Under the pieces are notes generated by a model that saw only the letters and a list, made by a program, of their open reading frames with translations, searched no databases and was not told where the DNA came from. A DNA stretch of 64,000 nt from Macrotis lagotis. Its lineage: Eukaryota; Chordata; Mammalia; Peramelemorphia; Peramelidae. Each line of letters begins with the position of its first letter. The first letter of the stretch is position 1. Made by a program: the position numbers and the translations under genes. Positions 44,601 to 57,000 of the stretch are shown here, piece after piece. The stretch spans positions 256,535,856-256,599,855 of the forward strand of contig NC_133658.1 in assembly GCF_037893015.1 (NCBI RefSeq). The letters are read 5' to 3'.

Positions 44601-47600
44601 TTATGTGCAATACATATTTGCTGCCATAGAAAAAAAATGTAAAAATTCCAGTTATATAGCAATTTACATTTCTCCTAGTTAAAAAAGATTTTGTCTTGAG
44701 ATAAGCAAAGATGTGTAAAATAACTACCATTAGTAGTCACATGTTTGTTAGCTCTATTCATGCTAAAAGTATAAGGAAAAAACATAACTTCACTTTCCAA
44801 ATTTTAAGGGTTTTTTCCCTGAGGGGAGGAAAGAGAATGAGGGAGAAGGCTGTCTTAATAGTAATTTGAAAATTAAGTAAATCAGTTTATATTTTCCTAT
44901 AATTGAAATCACCAAAGGCTTAAATAACTGCTTGCCTACATCCAATTCTCATATTTGCTTGATGAAACAATAATAAAGCTTAAGCAGGGATTTAAGTTAC
45001 TAAAGGAAAATTGCTTTGTTAAAAACTGGGGAAAAGGCAAAGATTAAAGGAACTTTCTTCCTAACCCTCAACAAGGTGTTCACAATCTAGTTCCAAAAAT
45101 ACATTTAGTACTCTTAGTACTCTTAAATTTACTTGTCTCACCATCTTTCCAGTCCACTTGCAAAATATACAGTTAAAGGATTAACCTTAAATAATATAGG
45201 AATATGTTAGGATTAACCTTAAATGGAAAGTCAGAAATATGCAGCCTAACAGTTGGTATTATCACACTTAATCAAGTTCTACCCAACAACTCTTAAAAAA
45301 AAAAAAAAATCACAATTTGGAGTATGCCCTGGCATCACTCATTCAAGTGGGTGTGACTACTTTAACTAGGGAAGTTTAAATACCAAAAATGTGATTAAGT
45401 AGAAACAATGTTAGAAGCTTTACTCAGAACATTAAATTATCTGCTTTAGGAAACAAGCCAGATAAGTAGATGCTTTTTTTTAAATATTGAAGTATCATTA
45501 AAATTGCTCAAAAAGTTCATTTTCAACCAAATGGGTTTTTTTACAACATAGTTTCATAGAGTGGAAAAAAGTAAACTTTATAAGATTCTCTGATGTTCTA
45601 ATTAAGCATCTTAGAATTAATAAAGCTACAAGGCTGAGTAAGAGCAGTCCTGCTGGATCAAAACTATATCCCTTTATATTATAAATATCTTTCTCAGCAC
45701 AGAAAGATGTTGATGATTTCCTTTGTTATAAAGGAGGGGCAGGAAGTATGTATCTGAAATTGAAGAAGTTCTATTAAGTAACTTGATAGATTACTATAAT
45801 CCTCAACTATTTAACAGGCCTAACTTTTAAAAAGAAAAATCAAACTAAGAAGGTAAATGTGAAATACTATGTGCTAAAGGGACCACAGGCCTATTAAGCT
45901 AATAGTAACAACCTCCTTTCTTTTTTCCCTCTCTCCTTTGCCCTTCCCATCCCCTTAATAGTTGAAAAAGTATTGTATTTAAATAGAATTCTTTAAAAAG
46001 AAAAAACACTTCTAATCAGAATTTCTGGATGCTCCCCCCCCTTTAGAATATAAGTGAAAGACAATTACATAAAATGCAACAATCCCTCAACTTTGAACTC
46101 AAATATATAGTTACACACAAGCTAAGAATCAGGATAGGAAAGGTGTTATAAAAGGTTTAAATGAAGTTGAAAACTAAGGGAAAAGTATGTGTACTTTACC
46201 TATAAAATCAGTCTTTTTTTTCCTACTTCCTCCTCCTACATGCAAATAGACTTGCAATTCTTTTCAAAAGGCTGTCTTCCTCTTCAAACCAATATTCAAA
46301 ATCCAAACACACAGAAGGTCATTAAACTTGTTTTTTCAGTCATTTCACATAAATAATGAACTTGTTTTTTGCATGTAATTATCACCAATTGAACTTATTT
46401 TAAGCAACTCACTGCCTTTTAGAAACTCTAACAGCACATGTAAATGAGAAAAGGGCAGTAAATTCATTTTTCCAAGACTTCAAAAAGAATTTTCCATTAC
46501 AATCAGATAAAAATTTGTCTTAAATATTAAATAAAACAGAATCCAGAATAAACACGACTACTCAAGAAGAAGGGGGTGGGGGGGAACTTAAGCTGCCATG
46601 AGGTGGACACACCTTAAATGTACTTAGCACATATTAACTATGCAAGTACAAACTAGTGGTGACTTCGTCCAACTTTTTGACTAAAAAGCAGTTAAGATAT
46701 TACTATGCACTTGTCTTTTCATGTTTTTTTAAAATTTGAAAACACTAAACAACTCAGTTGTTTTCAAAATATTATAGGGTATATAATATCTTAAAGTAAC
46801 ATATGAGATCAATATAGCATTTCCTTACATAACAAAGTACAGTATAATGGTGAACATTTAAACTCACTACTTGACACCAGACAAAAGAAAAGGTAAAGGG
46901 CCTTCTAGCAAAGACCACTGGTGTTCCAGTACTGGAAGGCAGCTGTTGTTACCCTGCCTTTTCTTTTGTTGTGCTTAATCTCATGTCAAGTCATTCAACC
47001 AACTCAAAAGCGATGAAGACATAATTGAATCAACCTGAACTAAATCAGATCTATGGTTCTTAAATGGCTATATACAGTTTAATGATTCCAAAATACCTAG
47101 AAATATATTAAATGAGATACTTTAGTACATGTAAGAAACCATTTAATTATCCCAAAACTAGTCAATCTATTAAGACTGCTATTTATTTCATACATGTTAA
47201 AGAGGGCAGTTTCAGTCCTTACAGACTGACTCTCAAAAAGTCAAATTTTTAGGCTTACAATTTTACAATGTAACTGTAGGCCAGAATATTGAATCTAAAA
47301 CGTAACTATCCTCAAGAATTTTTTTTTAGTTGGCTAAAACTGTAGAGTAAATAGTCTATAGATAAAGTAGTCAAAACTGGCAAAATAACACTTGGCAGGT
47401 CTTTCTTACTCATGTAACTAAAGTTTTAGGAAAAACTCCCCCGCTTTCCCAACCCCAGCCCCACCCTCACCCCTCCTTCTACCCGCGGAAGAATGTAGTT
47501 CACCCTACTTCATTGGCCCTACCCTTTAATCGTAAAATATTGGTTCAAACTCGAGGATTTGGCTTCTGCCCAGATTTGCCAAAAAAATGAAACTTTCCCC

Positions 47601-48110
47601 AAAGTGAGGTGGAAACATTTCCAAGGACCGTCCGAGCCCCTCCAGGACGACTCTGGATCAACAGACAACTGAACCTTTAACAAACAACAGTGTGCAATCA
47701 TTGGCCAGCAAGTCACTGCCTGCTATTCAACTTGTAGTTAAACGTTTTCTTCCTCTCAGCCTACCAGATGATCTCACACTTGCATTTAAGCCTCGGTAAA
47801 GTATGAATAAAGACCATTTCATCTTTTATTTGAAGTTGGGCTATTTCATGTACCCTTCACCTCCTCAAAGAACACTTCCCTTTTCGCACTTTTCTGCTAA
47901 CATTTCACTGTGCCTGAAGTTCCCATTTCTATTTTCAGCTTTCTCTCTATCACTCTGCTGGTTCTGCCTTTCTCCCCCCCCCTCGCTAGAACTGGAGTTG
48001 TAAAGTTATTCTTTAAGCTCTCAAGGTCATTTAGAGAGAAAAACGTGCGTTTCCTTAAAAACCTGCCTACACACGTACAGTAAGCGAAGCCTCTTCACGA
48101 CGCCTTTCCT
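41640..48110. other. Repeat-poor promoter-proximal part of ZNF217 intron 1
   Basis: About 6.5 kb in which I recognised no SINE, LINE, exon or tandem array beyond short AT runs. The open frames here are short and lack any domain. Confidence 0.55.
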
Positions 48111-48186
48111 TTCATCAGTCAATCAATAACCCGCATAGCCGGGTGCCCGGGACCACTTCAGAACTAGGACTGCGAGGCGAATACTT

Positions 48187-48193
48187 ACAGGGA
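48187..48193 (-). other. ZNF217: Candidate 5' splice donor of a non-coding ZNF217 first exon (distal)
   Basis: On the minus strand the sequence reads ccct|gtaagtatt, with the exon ending at 48189. The intron side is a full GTAAGT consensus. It lies at the gene-side edge of the CpG island, where a first exon should end. Confidence 0.4.
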
Positions 48194-48911
48194 GTCACGG
48201 GCACCAGATCGGACGGGGGCTCCCTAGAGCCCCCGCGGCAAGGTTTCGGGGTCTCCACCAACACACCCGGCCGCACGGCGGCGGGGAGCAGAGGCTAGCG
48301 AGCTCTGCCGGGGCCGAGCCGCGGCCCGGGACCGGCGCCCGTCCGTGGAGCGCCGGGCGTCCCCGGGTTTAAAGAGCTCTGCCCATTGTTGCTGCGGACG
48401 CCCGCTCCGGCTCATTGTTTTGCTTGCCCAACTTCCTCCCGTCCACAGTTAAAAGGCCGCCGCACGGAGGCTCGGGAGAGGTGGCACAACTCCCGGGGCG
48501 CGCTCCCCCGGGAAACACAAAAGGGGCGCAGGGGCGGGCGCTGACAACGGATCGATAAAACTTTTCATCGATGCCCCCCCCACGAGCCGCACAGCGGGCC
48601 CTGCCCGAGGATCATCGTCTCCCTTACAAAGAAATGGGGGACTCTCCCTCACGACCCCCCCTCAGAAAAAGCCATTTTGAATATTTGAACCGGGACGAGT
48701 GTACAAATGTGTTTACACACGGCCACGCAGAGCCCTCGAGGGCACTCGGCCGTCCAGACGGGCCGGGGGGGCGCCGGAGGGCAGAAAATGGGCCAAGTGG
48801 GGGCTGTGACCCGATGGGGCGGGGGAGGGGGCGGAGAGGGGGGACGGGGGAATGGCAGAGGAGGAGGAGGGAGAAGTTGGGAGGAAAGGCTGCCCCCGCC
48901 CCCGGCCCTTT

Positions 48912-48920
48912 ACCTGCCGC
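48912..48920 (-). other. ZNF217: Candidate 5' splice donor of a non-coding ZNF217 first exon (proximal)
   Basis: On the minus strand the sequence reads gcggcag|gtaaag, with the exon ending at 48914. The CAG|GTAAAG match is strong. It is an alternative or additional donor within the island. A third, weaker match (gag|gtgagc) puts an exon end at 49322. Confidence 0.4.
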
Positions 48921-49468
48921 TCCTGCCCCTCTGCCATCTCCTCCCTCGGCGGCCGCCAGGATTAAACTGACACCACACGAGTCGAGGGTTTGAATGAGGA
49001 GCCGGGGGGCGGGGGGCGGGGGCGGAGGCGGGCGGAGGGCGGGCGGACCGGGACTCGCTCTGCCTTTTGTGCCAACACCTCATGGAGGGCCGGGCCGGGC
49101 CGGGCCCCGGGCCCCCTGCCCCCGGCTGGCCCGCGTCCGGGCCCCCCGCCGAGACCCCCCCCCCGACACGCGCAACTTCTCCCGCGGCGGGGGGGGCCCC
49201 GATCTCCAGCCCCCCCCGATGGCCCCAAAGGGTAAAATGTGGGGGGGGAGTGGGGGTCCCCCGCGCGCGCGCAGACCCACGGACACGGACACGCACACGC
49301 ACCTCCCCCCGGCAGGCTCACCTCAGGCGGGAGGAGGGCGAAGGTGGGCCGGGCCGCCCCGCAGGAGGGGGAGCGAGTGCGCGGGGCGCGCACAAGGGCG
49401 CCCCCTAATCCTCCACACCGAACTACCGGCCGGGGGCAGCGGGGCCGGGGGGCCGGGGGCAGGAGGAG

Positions 49469-49619
49469 GGGCGGGAGGCGGAGGCGGAGGCGGAGCTAGC
49501 GGAGCGGCCGCGGCGGCGGCGGAGGCTGCGGAGGCTGCGGCGGAGGCTGCTGCTGCCGCCGCGGCGGAGGCGGAGGAGGCGGCGGAGGAGGCGGAGGCGG
49601 AGGCGGAGGCGGAGGCCGG
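49469..49619. repeat. GC-rich (GGAGGC/GCGGAG)n low-complexity tract in the promoter
   Basis: About 150 bp is built of GGC, GGA and GCTGC triplets on the plus strand, with GGCGGA hexamer runs at both ends. On the ZNF217-sense strand it is a C/T-rich CCGCCT tract. The many short G-runs on the plus strand could form G-quadruplexes. It reads as poly-Ala/Glu or poly-Pro when translated, which is not evidence of coding. Confidence 0.85.
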
Positions 49620-50249
49620 GCTTCTCCATTGCAGTTGGGGATTGTTTGTAAATTGTTACGGTGCAGCTGTTGCGCCCTCCGCGCCCGGGCTCGCCGGCCC
49701 CCGGCCCCGCCTCCTCGCCCCCTCCTCCCCGCCCGCCCGCCCGCCGGCCCCGCCCCTGCTCCCCCCCACGGCCGCCACGTGACGGGCCGCGCGCGCGTTC
49801 CTTCCCCACCCGCCCGGGACGTCGCCGCGCGCACCTTCCCGACTTCGTACCTTCCCAGGGAGGAGGGGGAGGAAGTGCGGGGGGGGGGGCGAGCGCGCGC
49901 CGAGGAGAGCCGGCGCGCGCCCCGGCGGTTCAAGTGACAGGTAGAAGCGGGGGCGGGGCGGGGGAGAAGAGAAAGCGGGAAGGGGGTTATGGAAAGTGAG
50001 TTGTGCGCAGACTCAGAAAGGACCCGTCCCTCCCCTCTCCCCCCCCCACCCGCCAAGGTGTGTCCGCCGTGGTGGGGACGGGACGCGCGGGAGGGGGAAA
50101 AGGGATCCTGAGAGCCCCAACTACTGTTAGAGTCCGTGCAATGCCGGGCGCCGCAGTCATCCGTTCCAGGCTCTGTTGAGGTCCTCGGAGCCGGGCGGGA
50201 GTTTGGTCACGGCAGTGAGTGATGAAGCCGAGCACCGGGGATGCCCACC

Positions 50250-51065
50250 TGGAAAACCAGAACCCCTCTCCCGCAGGGCAGCGAGAAACTCAAAACCAAA
50301 CCTGGAAAGGGTGTTCAAACGTGGAATTAAAGTTTTTTTTTATTTCATTCGGCAAAAAATCTAGGGAATGAGCAGAGCTTGAATAGCAACTGAAGTCTCA
50401 CTAGTTTGAGGAATTAGATATCAGTTGGCATGGCCAGCAGCTCCCCATTTATCAACCTGGACAATAGAGAACAGATTTTATGCTGGTAGGGCTACTTGAT
50501 TTCTCATCTATGCTAAGTACCCAAGATGAAGTGTTTGCTTTTTAATACATGAGATATTGGTCCATCTCTCCCAAAATCCTTTCTAGATAAAGGCGGGAAG
50601 GGTAAAGTGGGGAAGGCCCCCTCCCCCCACAAAAATGAGCAAATTTTCTTTCCCCATGGACAGAACCTATTCTAGCCTAAAAAGGGGGCACTGAATCTGA
50701 CATTATGATATTCTCCCATTTTGAGCCCTGAAGAGAAACTATAGATCAGTGTTCCCTCAGTTTCCCCATCTGTAAGATGGGGGGGGCTGTATTAAATAAT
50801 CCTTCTGGACCCACTCAGTCCTAAATCTTTGTTCACACCTTTCATTTCAGATATGAAGCAAATGCAAAAAATGAAGCATATGGCTTTTTTCTTTTTTGAT
50901 CAACTCAGAAAAAAAGATCACTTAAGAAAACAAGTTCTCATTTATTACCAAATGAAGAGGTTTGTTAGGCAACGATCGACTTGTTACTTGATAAGATGAT
51001 TTCTTCATTAAAGTAAACAAATGAATGACTTATTTTTAACTAATCAGTAACAATGAAGACTGGAT
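50250..51065. other. Flank upstream of the CpG island
   Basis: Unique sequence with a weak MIR-like block (cctcagtttccccatctgta) near 50755-50850. No gene seen. Confidence 0.4.
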
Positions 51066-51069
51066 TCTA

Positions 51070-51650
51070 TATCCCAGATTCTTAATTCTGTCCCATTCCA
51101 AGCCACCCAGTCAGCTACCAAAATGGTTTTCAAGCTCAGTTTGGACCTGTCACTTCCCTCTCAAACTCCATTACATCCCTATCATATCTAAGATCTGATT
51201 AGTTCAAAGCTCTTCACAACTTGGCTCCAATTTACCTTTCCAGCTTTATCCATATTATTTCCCCTTAATGCCCTCGAGTCCAGCACACTAGGCTTTCTTA
51301 CAGTTCCTATATAAAACACTTCTTCATCTCCAGGAAATGCACTCCTTTCTTTACCCCTCCCCCACTTAGAAATTCTAGTTTCCTTTGAGACTTACCTCAA
51401 TTACCACCTTCTACTTGAGGTCTTTCCTGATATCTCCTCCCCTCTCCCCCTGTCCTTCCCACCCACCCCAACCCCAGCTGCTAGTATATTTCTCCTTCAA
51501 AAACTACCCTCTACATTCTTTTTTTAGGCACATGTTTGTCTCTACATTTAGACTGAAAAAAAAAAGGGACTTTTGCTTTAGCTGTCGCCAGCACCTAACC
51601 CTTTGCTTAGCCCATAGTAGTAACTTTATAAATTTTGATTGACCGATTCA
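51070..51650 (+). mobile_element. L2 fragment
   Basis: It contains acttccctctcaaactccat, caaagctcttcacaacttgg, tccaatttacctttccagct and ttcctttgagacttacctca, L2 body toward the 3' end. Confidence 0.68.
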
Positions 51651-51739
51651 AGTATTTTAACCTAATTTAAATATAGTGACCATGAAGTTTTCTATTATAT
51701 TTTTTCATTTGTTTAATTGTTAAAATGTTATTACTAGAG

Positions 51740-51995
51740 TAATAAAATTACTGTGGAATAAGCCTCAGGAATAGGCACTGAGGCTATGATTTCACTGGTG
51801 TAGGTGAGGTGCTTCAGGAGCTGGAACCTTCTACCAAAGCAGATAGGTTCTCTATAACTAGTACTAATAAAAAGTTGCCTACAGCATTTAGAAGTTGTGA
51901 CTTGACCAGGATTAACAACCAACTAGTATCAGAGGCAAAATTTGAATCCAAGTTTTTCTAACTTTAACTTTGGACCTCTATCAGTTCTGCCATGC
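51740..51995 (-). mobile_element. tRNA-headed SINE of another family, diverged
   Basis: It contains gctatgatttcactggtgta, ctggaaccttctaccaaagc, gaagttgtgacttgaccagg and aaaatttgaatccaagtttt. This is the arrangement of a reversed marsupial SINE distinct from the two main families. Confidence 0.5.
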
Positions 51996-51999
51996 TACA

Positions 52000-52499
52000 A
52001 AAAATGATTACATAGGTAAATATATTTAGAAGCCACACTCTTAAAACTGCCATGAGTATGAAGTCATAAAGAAGTTTCATAAAGAAACATGATACTTGAC
52101 TTGAAAAATTGCTTTATGGAGATTTAAAATATCTGACCAAAATAATAACCACTTGCATTACAAAGACAAGGAAATAAACAACAAAGGAAACAAGTGTACT
52201 GTATGCATTAATAGCCAACCTTTGAACTCTGAAATTGTAAATGCAGTAAACAATGCTCTACTAGTTAGGAAGAGTAGTGTCAAAATTAAGCAAAAAATCA
52301 AAGCCAATAAACTTTAAAGTAAAGGTTGGTTAAACAATCAAATGTTTAAGCAAATAATTGTTTCACTAAAGACATGGAAATCAAAAGTTATGTTTTTCTG
52401 AGCAAAATACTTCTGTTTTTCTTTATCCCTTCCTTCCCTAAACTATCTATCTTCCTAGTAACTCTAAAAAATTCTCTTTCCTCCTCCCTAATAGATAGA

Positions 52500-52554
<55 letters not shown>

Positions 52555-53150
52555 AATTTTGGCCTTAAAATAGAAAGTTAATTATATTAACTGTTTACTC
52601 TTTTCTATTGATCTTTGTAATTTAGCCAAGGATCACAAAGAGCCTTCTTTTGGGAGTAGTGCCTAATAAAACTGGAAAATCATGGCAAGGATAGCAAATG
52701 CCTGACATAAAGAGAACTCAGTCTGGTGATTCTTTCCAAGGCATGTGCCTCTTCCAGCATCTGGAAAAGTATCATGATTCACTAAACACAAATGTAAATG
52801 ATTATTGATTTAGCATTTAACATTAATGGTGAAATCTTAAACATTAAATCCCCAAAACATAATTTTATATAAAAAGCTAAGAATTCCATTCCATTAGTTT
52901 TTTACAAAATGGAAATTGAGTTTTTAAGACCATATGACATAATATATGTAAAGGGCTTTGCAAACCTTAAAGCATTCTTTAAATGTTATCTATTGTTGTA
53001 TGTAAATCCTTATTGAGATCTCCTACCTTCCCTGGCTGTTTCTAAAACCAGTAGAGTGCTACAGAAACACTATCTAAACAAATATATGCACTTTAGAAAT
53101 TGAACAAACATAAAATGTGTTCCCTTTTTGAGAAAGTAAAAGTGATATTA
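52000..53150. other. Unassigned intergenic sequence with a (TG)n run
   Basis: A pure (TG)n run at 52503-52541 and otherwise nothing recognised. Confidence 0.45.
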
Positions 53151-53159
53151 GGACAGAAA

Positions 53160-53295
53160 TTTTTAAGAGGATATTGTTTGGAGCTTGATGTGTAATGGAA
53201 GAAATGTCACTAAAACTTTTAAGCCTCAGTTTACTCATTTCTAAAATGGGAAATTGAACTAGAAGATCTTTAAGGTGCCCCTTCCAAGTTATGTC
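53160..53295 (+). mobile_element. MIR-type 3' fragment
   Basis: It contains agcctcagtttactcatttc, taaaatgggaaattgaacta and ggtgccccttccaagtta. Confidence 0.55.
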
Positions 53296-53299
53296 TATA

Positions 53300-54340
53300 A
53301 TCTTATTAAATCACTTTAGTTACTGCAAAAAAAAGTTTCACTTTTTAAATGTGATTAAGTATCAGTTTCCCTTAATTTTTCATAATTATCATAACAGACA
53401 AGCAATCCCAAAGACATACTTCAGCATGTGGGAGATTATGAAATCGACACCATTAACTGTGATTTATCCCTAGTGATACACCAAGCAGCCTAAGTTAGCT
53501 ATAATAATAGTTATCTCACTAAGCACTTTATAGAACAGAAGCTAGTGTCTAAAACAATATTGTCTTTGCCCACTTGCTGAGTTTAAAATTTACTCGCTTC
53601 TTGAACAAAATCTCCTGTGTACATATTAGCATATTTAATTTGTGATGAAATCATTACAGAAAGCATTTTGGAAAGTGTTTAAATCCTTGGAGTCCTTAGA
53701 CACAGCCAAAATAGGAACAGAACTTGCAAGAAGTCAGCATTCAGAATAGAAAAAAGCTCAAAAGCAACAGAGAGAAATAGGAAAAGTAAAATGAAAACTT
53801 AGGTAAACCCCTGTCAGTGTTTGAAAACTACAAAGGATATTTGAGAAGGAAACAAGGACAGCCCTTTAACCTAGCAGAATGCACCAAAATAAGGCAGGAC
53901 TAACAAATGGGACACAAGGGAATTGGAAACCTAAAGCCTTTTTTCTTCAAATTTTTCCTTCATCCAATCATTCATTCAACAAACATTTACTGGAAGCTTT
54001 TTCTATAAAACACTCTATCTCTCTCAGATACACATATGCACGAACTAAAGGAAATATCTTTGTAAGCAAGGAAAATCAAAATACTCACAACAGTACCAGG
54101 AACAATGAAGCAGATGGGAGAAACACATCCAGAGGCAGCTTCTTTGAATGCAAAGGAAAAAGGGAGGGACCAGAGTTTTGTCTTTCAACTTTAACACACT
54201 TAACAAGTAGGAAAGGACTAAGTTCACACCTTAAAGGACACCAGTTATCCCTTAAAAGTCACAGGGATTCTTAATATTTAGATACTAGCACTAGTGCAAA
54301 TATAACCAAAGAAGAGAAGAAAACATATTTTCTTTTTAAA
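53300..54340. other. Unassigned intergenic sequence
   Basis: No domain is recognisable in the 131-codon open frame at 53879-54274. A short L2-like block (catccaatcattcattcaac, aaacatttactggaagc) lies near 53960. Confidence 0.4.
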
Positions 54341-54349
54341 CAACAAAGT

Positions 54350-54480
54350 ACTGTTGTGTAGTTGGATACCAGGAAAACCATTTCAAATCCTTCCTCTGAC
54401 CCAAACTGGTAATGTGACCCTGAGCAAGTCATGTAACCTCTCGATGCTTTATGCAAATCTTGAAAGACTAAATTGCAAAG
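54350..54480 (+). mobile_element. MIR-type fragment
   Basis: It contains tttcaaatccttcctctgac and atgtgaccctgagcaagtca. Confidence 0.5.
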
Positions 54481-55289
54481 GTGCCTGCCTAGGTCTTCCA
54501 TGGGGAAAGTTCCTTTGTTCAAGAGTTCCCTATAGCAATGAATCTCCAAACCAGTCCCTATCCCTTTTTAAATGGCAAATACTTTTGGAATTAAATCAGC
54601 AAATTAAATTGTTATTCTCCAAGACAGAAAGAAATACACAGTTTATACCCAAATATGTTATTGCCTGGGGGGGGGGAACATTTTCAAGAAAAAGCTATAG
54701 AATACTATACATTGAGTAGACACCACATATGCTAATTTAATTATTTGGGAATGTACTTAGTAATGTTGAATTAATTAACCATCAGAATAGTACATAAAGA
54801 ACTCTTGTAGAGAAATATTGAGAATAATCCATTTAAATCTTAAATTTCCAAACAATTTTTCAATTTATTGCCCTTTGGGAATGTGCATACTTATTTCTTC
54901 CTCCTCTCCCTCTCTAACTTGGTAGTACCTCAAACAGAAAAAATGAGAATAATTGGTGATGTATTGCAATAAGAATCTTCTAAAAGGAAAATTGAAGAAA
55001 AATTTTCATTTTTTGGTATTAAATTCTTTTTCTTCTAGATGGCATTTGAGTTTCTTTGGGGAGGTCAGGTAAACATATGTCAAAAATACTTAGACAATTG
55101 TGTCATATAAACAGATAACACATTACATGACCATAGGGGAAATAGCTATTTTTATGGTGTATAATGACTCACAAGTGATGCTTCCGAGAACATGTTTCTC
55201 CGGCATTTTGGAAGGAAGAAACAAACAACAAATCTGACATTCTCTTCTCTTGTAATTCAGGCCACAAGACTTGTTATCCTGTGGCCAGC

Positions 55290-55291
55290 AT

Positions 55292-55322
<31 letters not shown>

Positions 55323-55343
55323 CATATATATATATATATATAT
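55290..55343. repeat. (CA)n(TA)n microsatellite
   Basis: A CA run passing into a TA run. Confidence 0.95.
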
Positions 55344-55819
55344 GCATTATATAGTCTAAAACAGGGGTGCTTAACATTTTTATTAACATTTTATTTGGAC
55401 CCTTTCCCTGAAAGATGTTTTTAAATGCATAAAATAAAATACAGAGGATTACAAAGAAAAATAATTATATTGAAAGACATACTTTAAAACATTTAAAAGA
55501 AAAAAGTTCATAGATTCCAGGTTAAGAACTACTTGTGTAAAAGATTGGAAAACAGTGGCCCCCAAATCAGGAGACTTCTCATCCTGTGACCCACTGTGAA
55601 TCAAATCATTTGCAGGTGATTGTTTCACAACTTTTCCCTCCCTTTTCCCCTTCCCCCCATCTCCCCTTGACCCACCCCTTCTAGTTTGGTTTAATCATCT
55701 TTTGCTCAGGTTTTTCACCCGATAATCAATAAGCTTTTTTTGTTCACATAGGAAGTACAATCCAGAAAGTGACTAGGGTGCTTAAGTAAGACTAGCTGTA
55801 GGCTAAATGTATTATAAAT

Positions 55820-56095
55820 GTATTATATAGAACTAATAATAACAGTAATAGTAATAATAGTAATGAACATTTTGTAGCACTTTAAGATTTACAAAGTCCT
55901 TTACATATATTATTTCCTTTGATCCTCATACCAACCCTGTGATATAGTTTATGTTAAGTATTCCCTTTTTCAGATGAGGAAGCTAGGATTCAACAAGATT
56001 AGGTAAATGGTCCTCTGCCTTACAATTTACAAAATTAATTCCAGGTTTTTTACTGAGTCAAAATTCACTATACTTTCCACCATACCAGGCTATAC
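55820..56095 (+). mobile_element. MIR-type CORE-SINE
   Basis: It contains tagcactttaagatttacaa, cctttgatcctcataccaac and tttcagatgaggaagctagg. Confidence 0.65.
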
Positions 56096-56380
56096 CTCAA
56101 CTAGAGTAAAGGCTATTACCCTTATTGACATTTTGCCTCAATTATTACATCTGAATAATTAGAATTATATGCATACACATATACTATCACATAACTTTTT
56201 TGAATGTCCATCCAAATATTTAATGCTTTCTGTGTAAAAGATTTTGAATGGGTATTGAAGGAATGAAAAGATAATGGTCCCTGTCCTCAAAAAAAATATA
56301 TCCTTATCGGTAAGAAAGGATTCAAGAAGAAGAATAACCAACAACATCCCCATTTGTTTAAGTCAGGGTATACATAGGAG

Positions 56381-56632
56381 TAAGGGAAGCTCAGCATTGC
56401 AGTGAATAGAGTACCAAGCCTGGTCTCAAGAACTGAGTTCAGATCTGGCCCCAGACACTTAATTAGGTGTGTGACTCTGGGCAAGTCACTTCACCCTGTT
56501 TGCCTCAGTTTTCTCATCTGTAAAATGAGCTGGAGAAGGAAATGGTGAACACTCCAGTATCTCTGCCAACAAAATGCCAAATGGGGTCATGGAGAGTTGA
56601 GCACAACTGAAAAACAACAACCACCACAGTAG
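56381..56632 (+). mobile_element. MAR1-like SINE, full length
   Basis: It contains agctcagcattgcagtgaat, gagttcagatctggccccag, ctcatctgtaaaatgagctg, gccaaatggggtcatggaga and aactgaaaaacaacaac. Confidence 0.9.
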
Positions 56633-56914
56633 TAATGAGATGTGTCAAGACATCAAAGCATCTGTGATAGGAACTCCTCGCCTACAGTAACAAAGTGAGC
56701 CTCAATAAAGAGAATTTGAATTCATATCTTTCTTAATCTAATTCTCCATTCATACTACAAGGTCAGAGTCTTTAGTCTTAAATGAAATGTTCAAGTTATA
56801 TTTGTATTAAATGACACAACAGAGATGAGAATTTAAGGTATATTTGGTTTCTTTTCAAGAAATATGACAAATATCATACAACACATGAGGACATGATCAT
56901 CTTTTTAGGACTTG

Positions 56915-57000
56915 TAAAAGCACAGCGTATAAAGAACTGGGTGTGAAATCAGGAAAGTTCTTGAGTTCAAATCCAGCCTCATGCACACACCAACTGTCAG
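56915..57000 (+). mobile_element. MAR1-like SINE, 5' part
   Basis: It contains cagcgtataaagaactgggt and gagttcaaatccagcctcat. Confidence 0.65.

Larger units (their letters stand above)
34494..48186 (-). other. ZNF217: ZNF217 intron 1 (inferred)
   Basis: This is the interval between the CpG-island donor and the acceptor next to the start codon. Its downstream half holds L2, MIR-type and SINE copies listed separately. The stretches 35522-36480, 37420-37960, 39150-40480 and 40690-41480 show nothing beyond AT-rich unique sequence. The stretch 41640-48110 shows no repeat or gene that I could recognise. Confidence 0.6.
48120..50230 (-). promoter_or_regulatory. ZNF217: CpG island, ZNF217 promoter and probable 5' untranslated first exon
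   Basis: An abrupt GC-rich, CpG-dense block of about 2 kb sits in otherwise AT-rich sequence, 14 kb upstream of the ZNF217 start codon. That position and the lack of any other gene nearby make it the ZNF217 promoter. Visible sites include GC boxes (for example ccccgcccc near 49748), an E-box CACGTG followed by ACGG (49776-49781), and an ETS-type GGAAGTG (49870-49876). No TATA box stands out. Open frames in this block are GC-driven shadows with low-complexity Ala, Gly and Pro content, not proteins. The transcription start itself cannot be fixed from sequence. Confidence 0.8.

Noticed and set aside
49921-49960. A plus-strand donor-like CAG|GTAGAA at 49940, suggesting a divergent non-coding transcript
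   Set aside because: Divergent transcription from CpG islands is common, but one weak donor match without an acceptor or transcript is not enough to call a gene.
48571-50056. Numerous open frames of 60-260 codons on both strands, including a poly-Ala/Glu and a poly-Pro frame
   Set aside because: They fall in a CpG island with few stop codons by composition, overlap in many frames at once, and consist of low-complexity residues. The block is better read as a promoter and untranslated exon.
53879-54274. A 131-codon open frame in the upstream flank
   Set aside because: It has no domain, no splice or promoter context, no low-complexity-free conserved pattern, and partly overlaps an L2-like block; the length is possible by chance.
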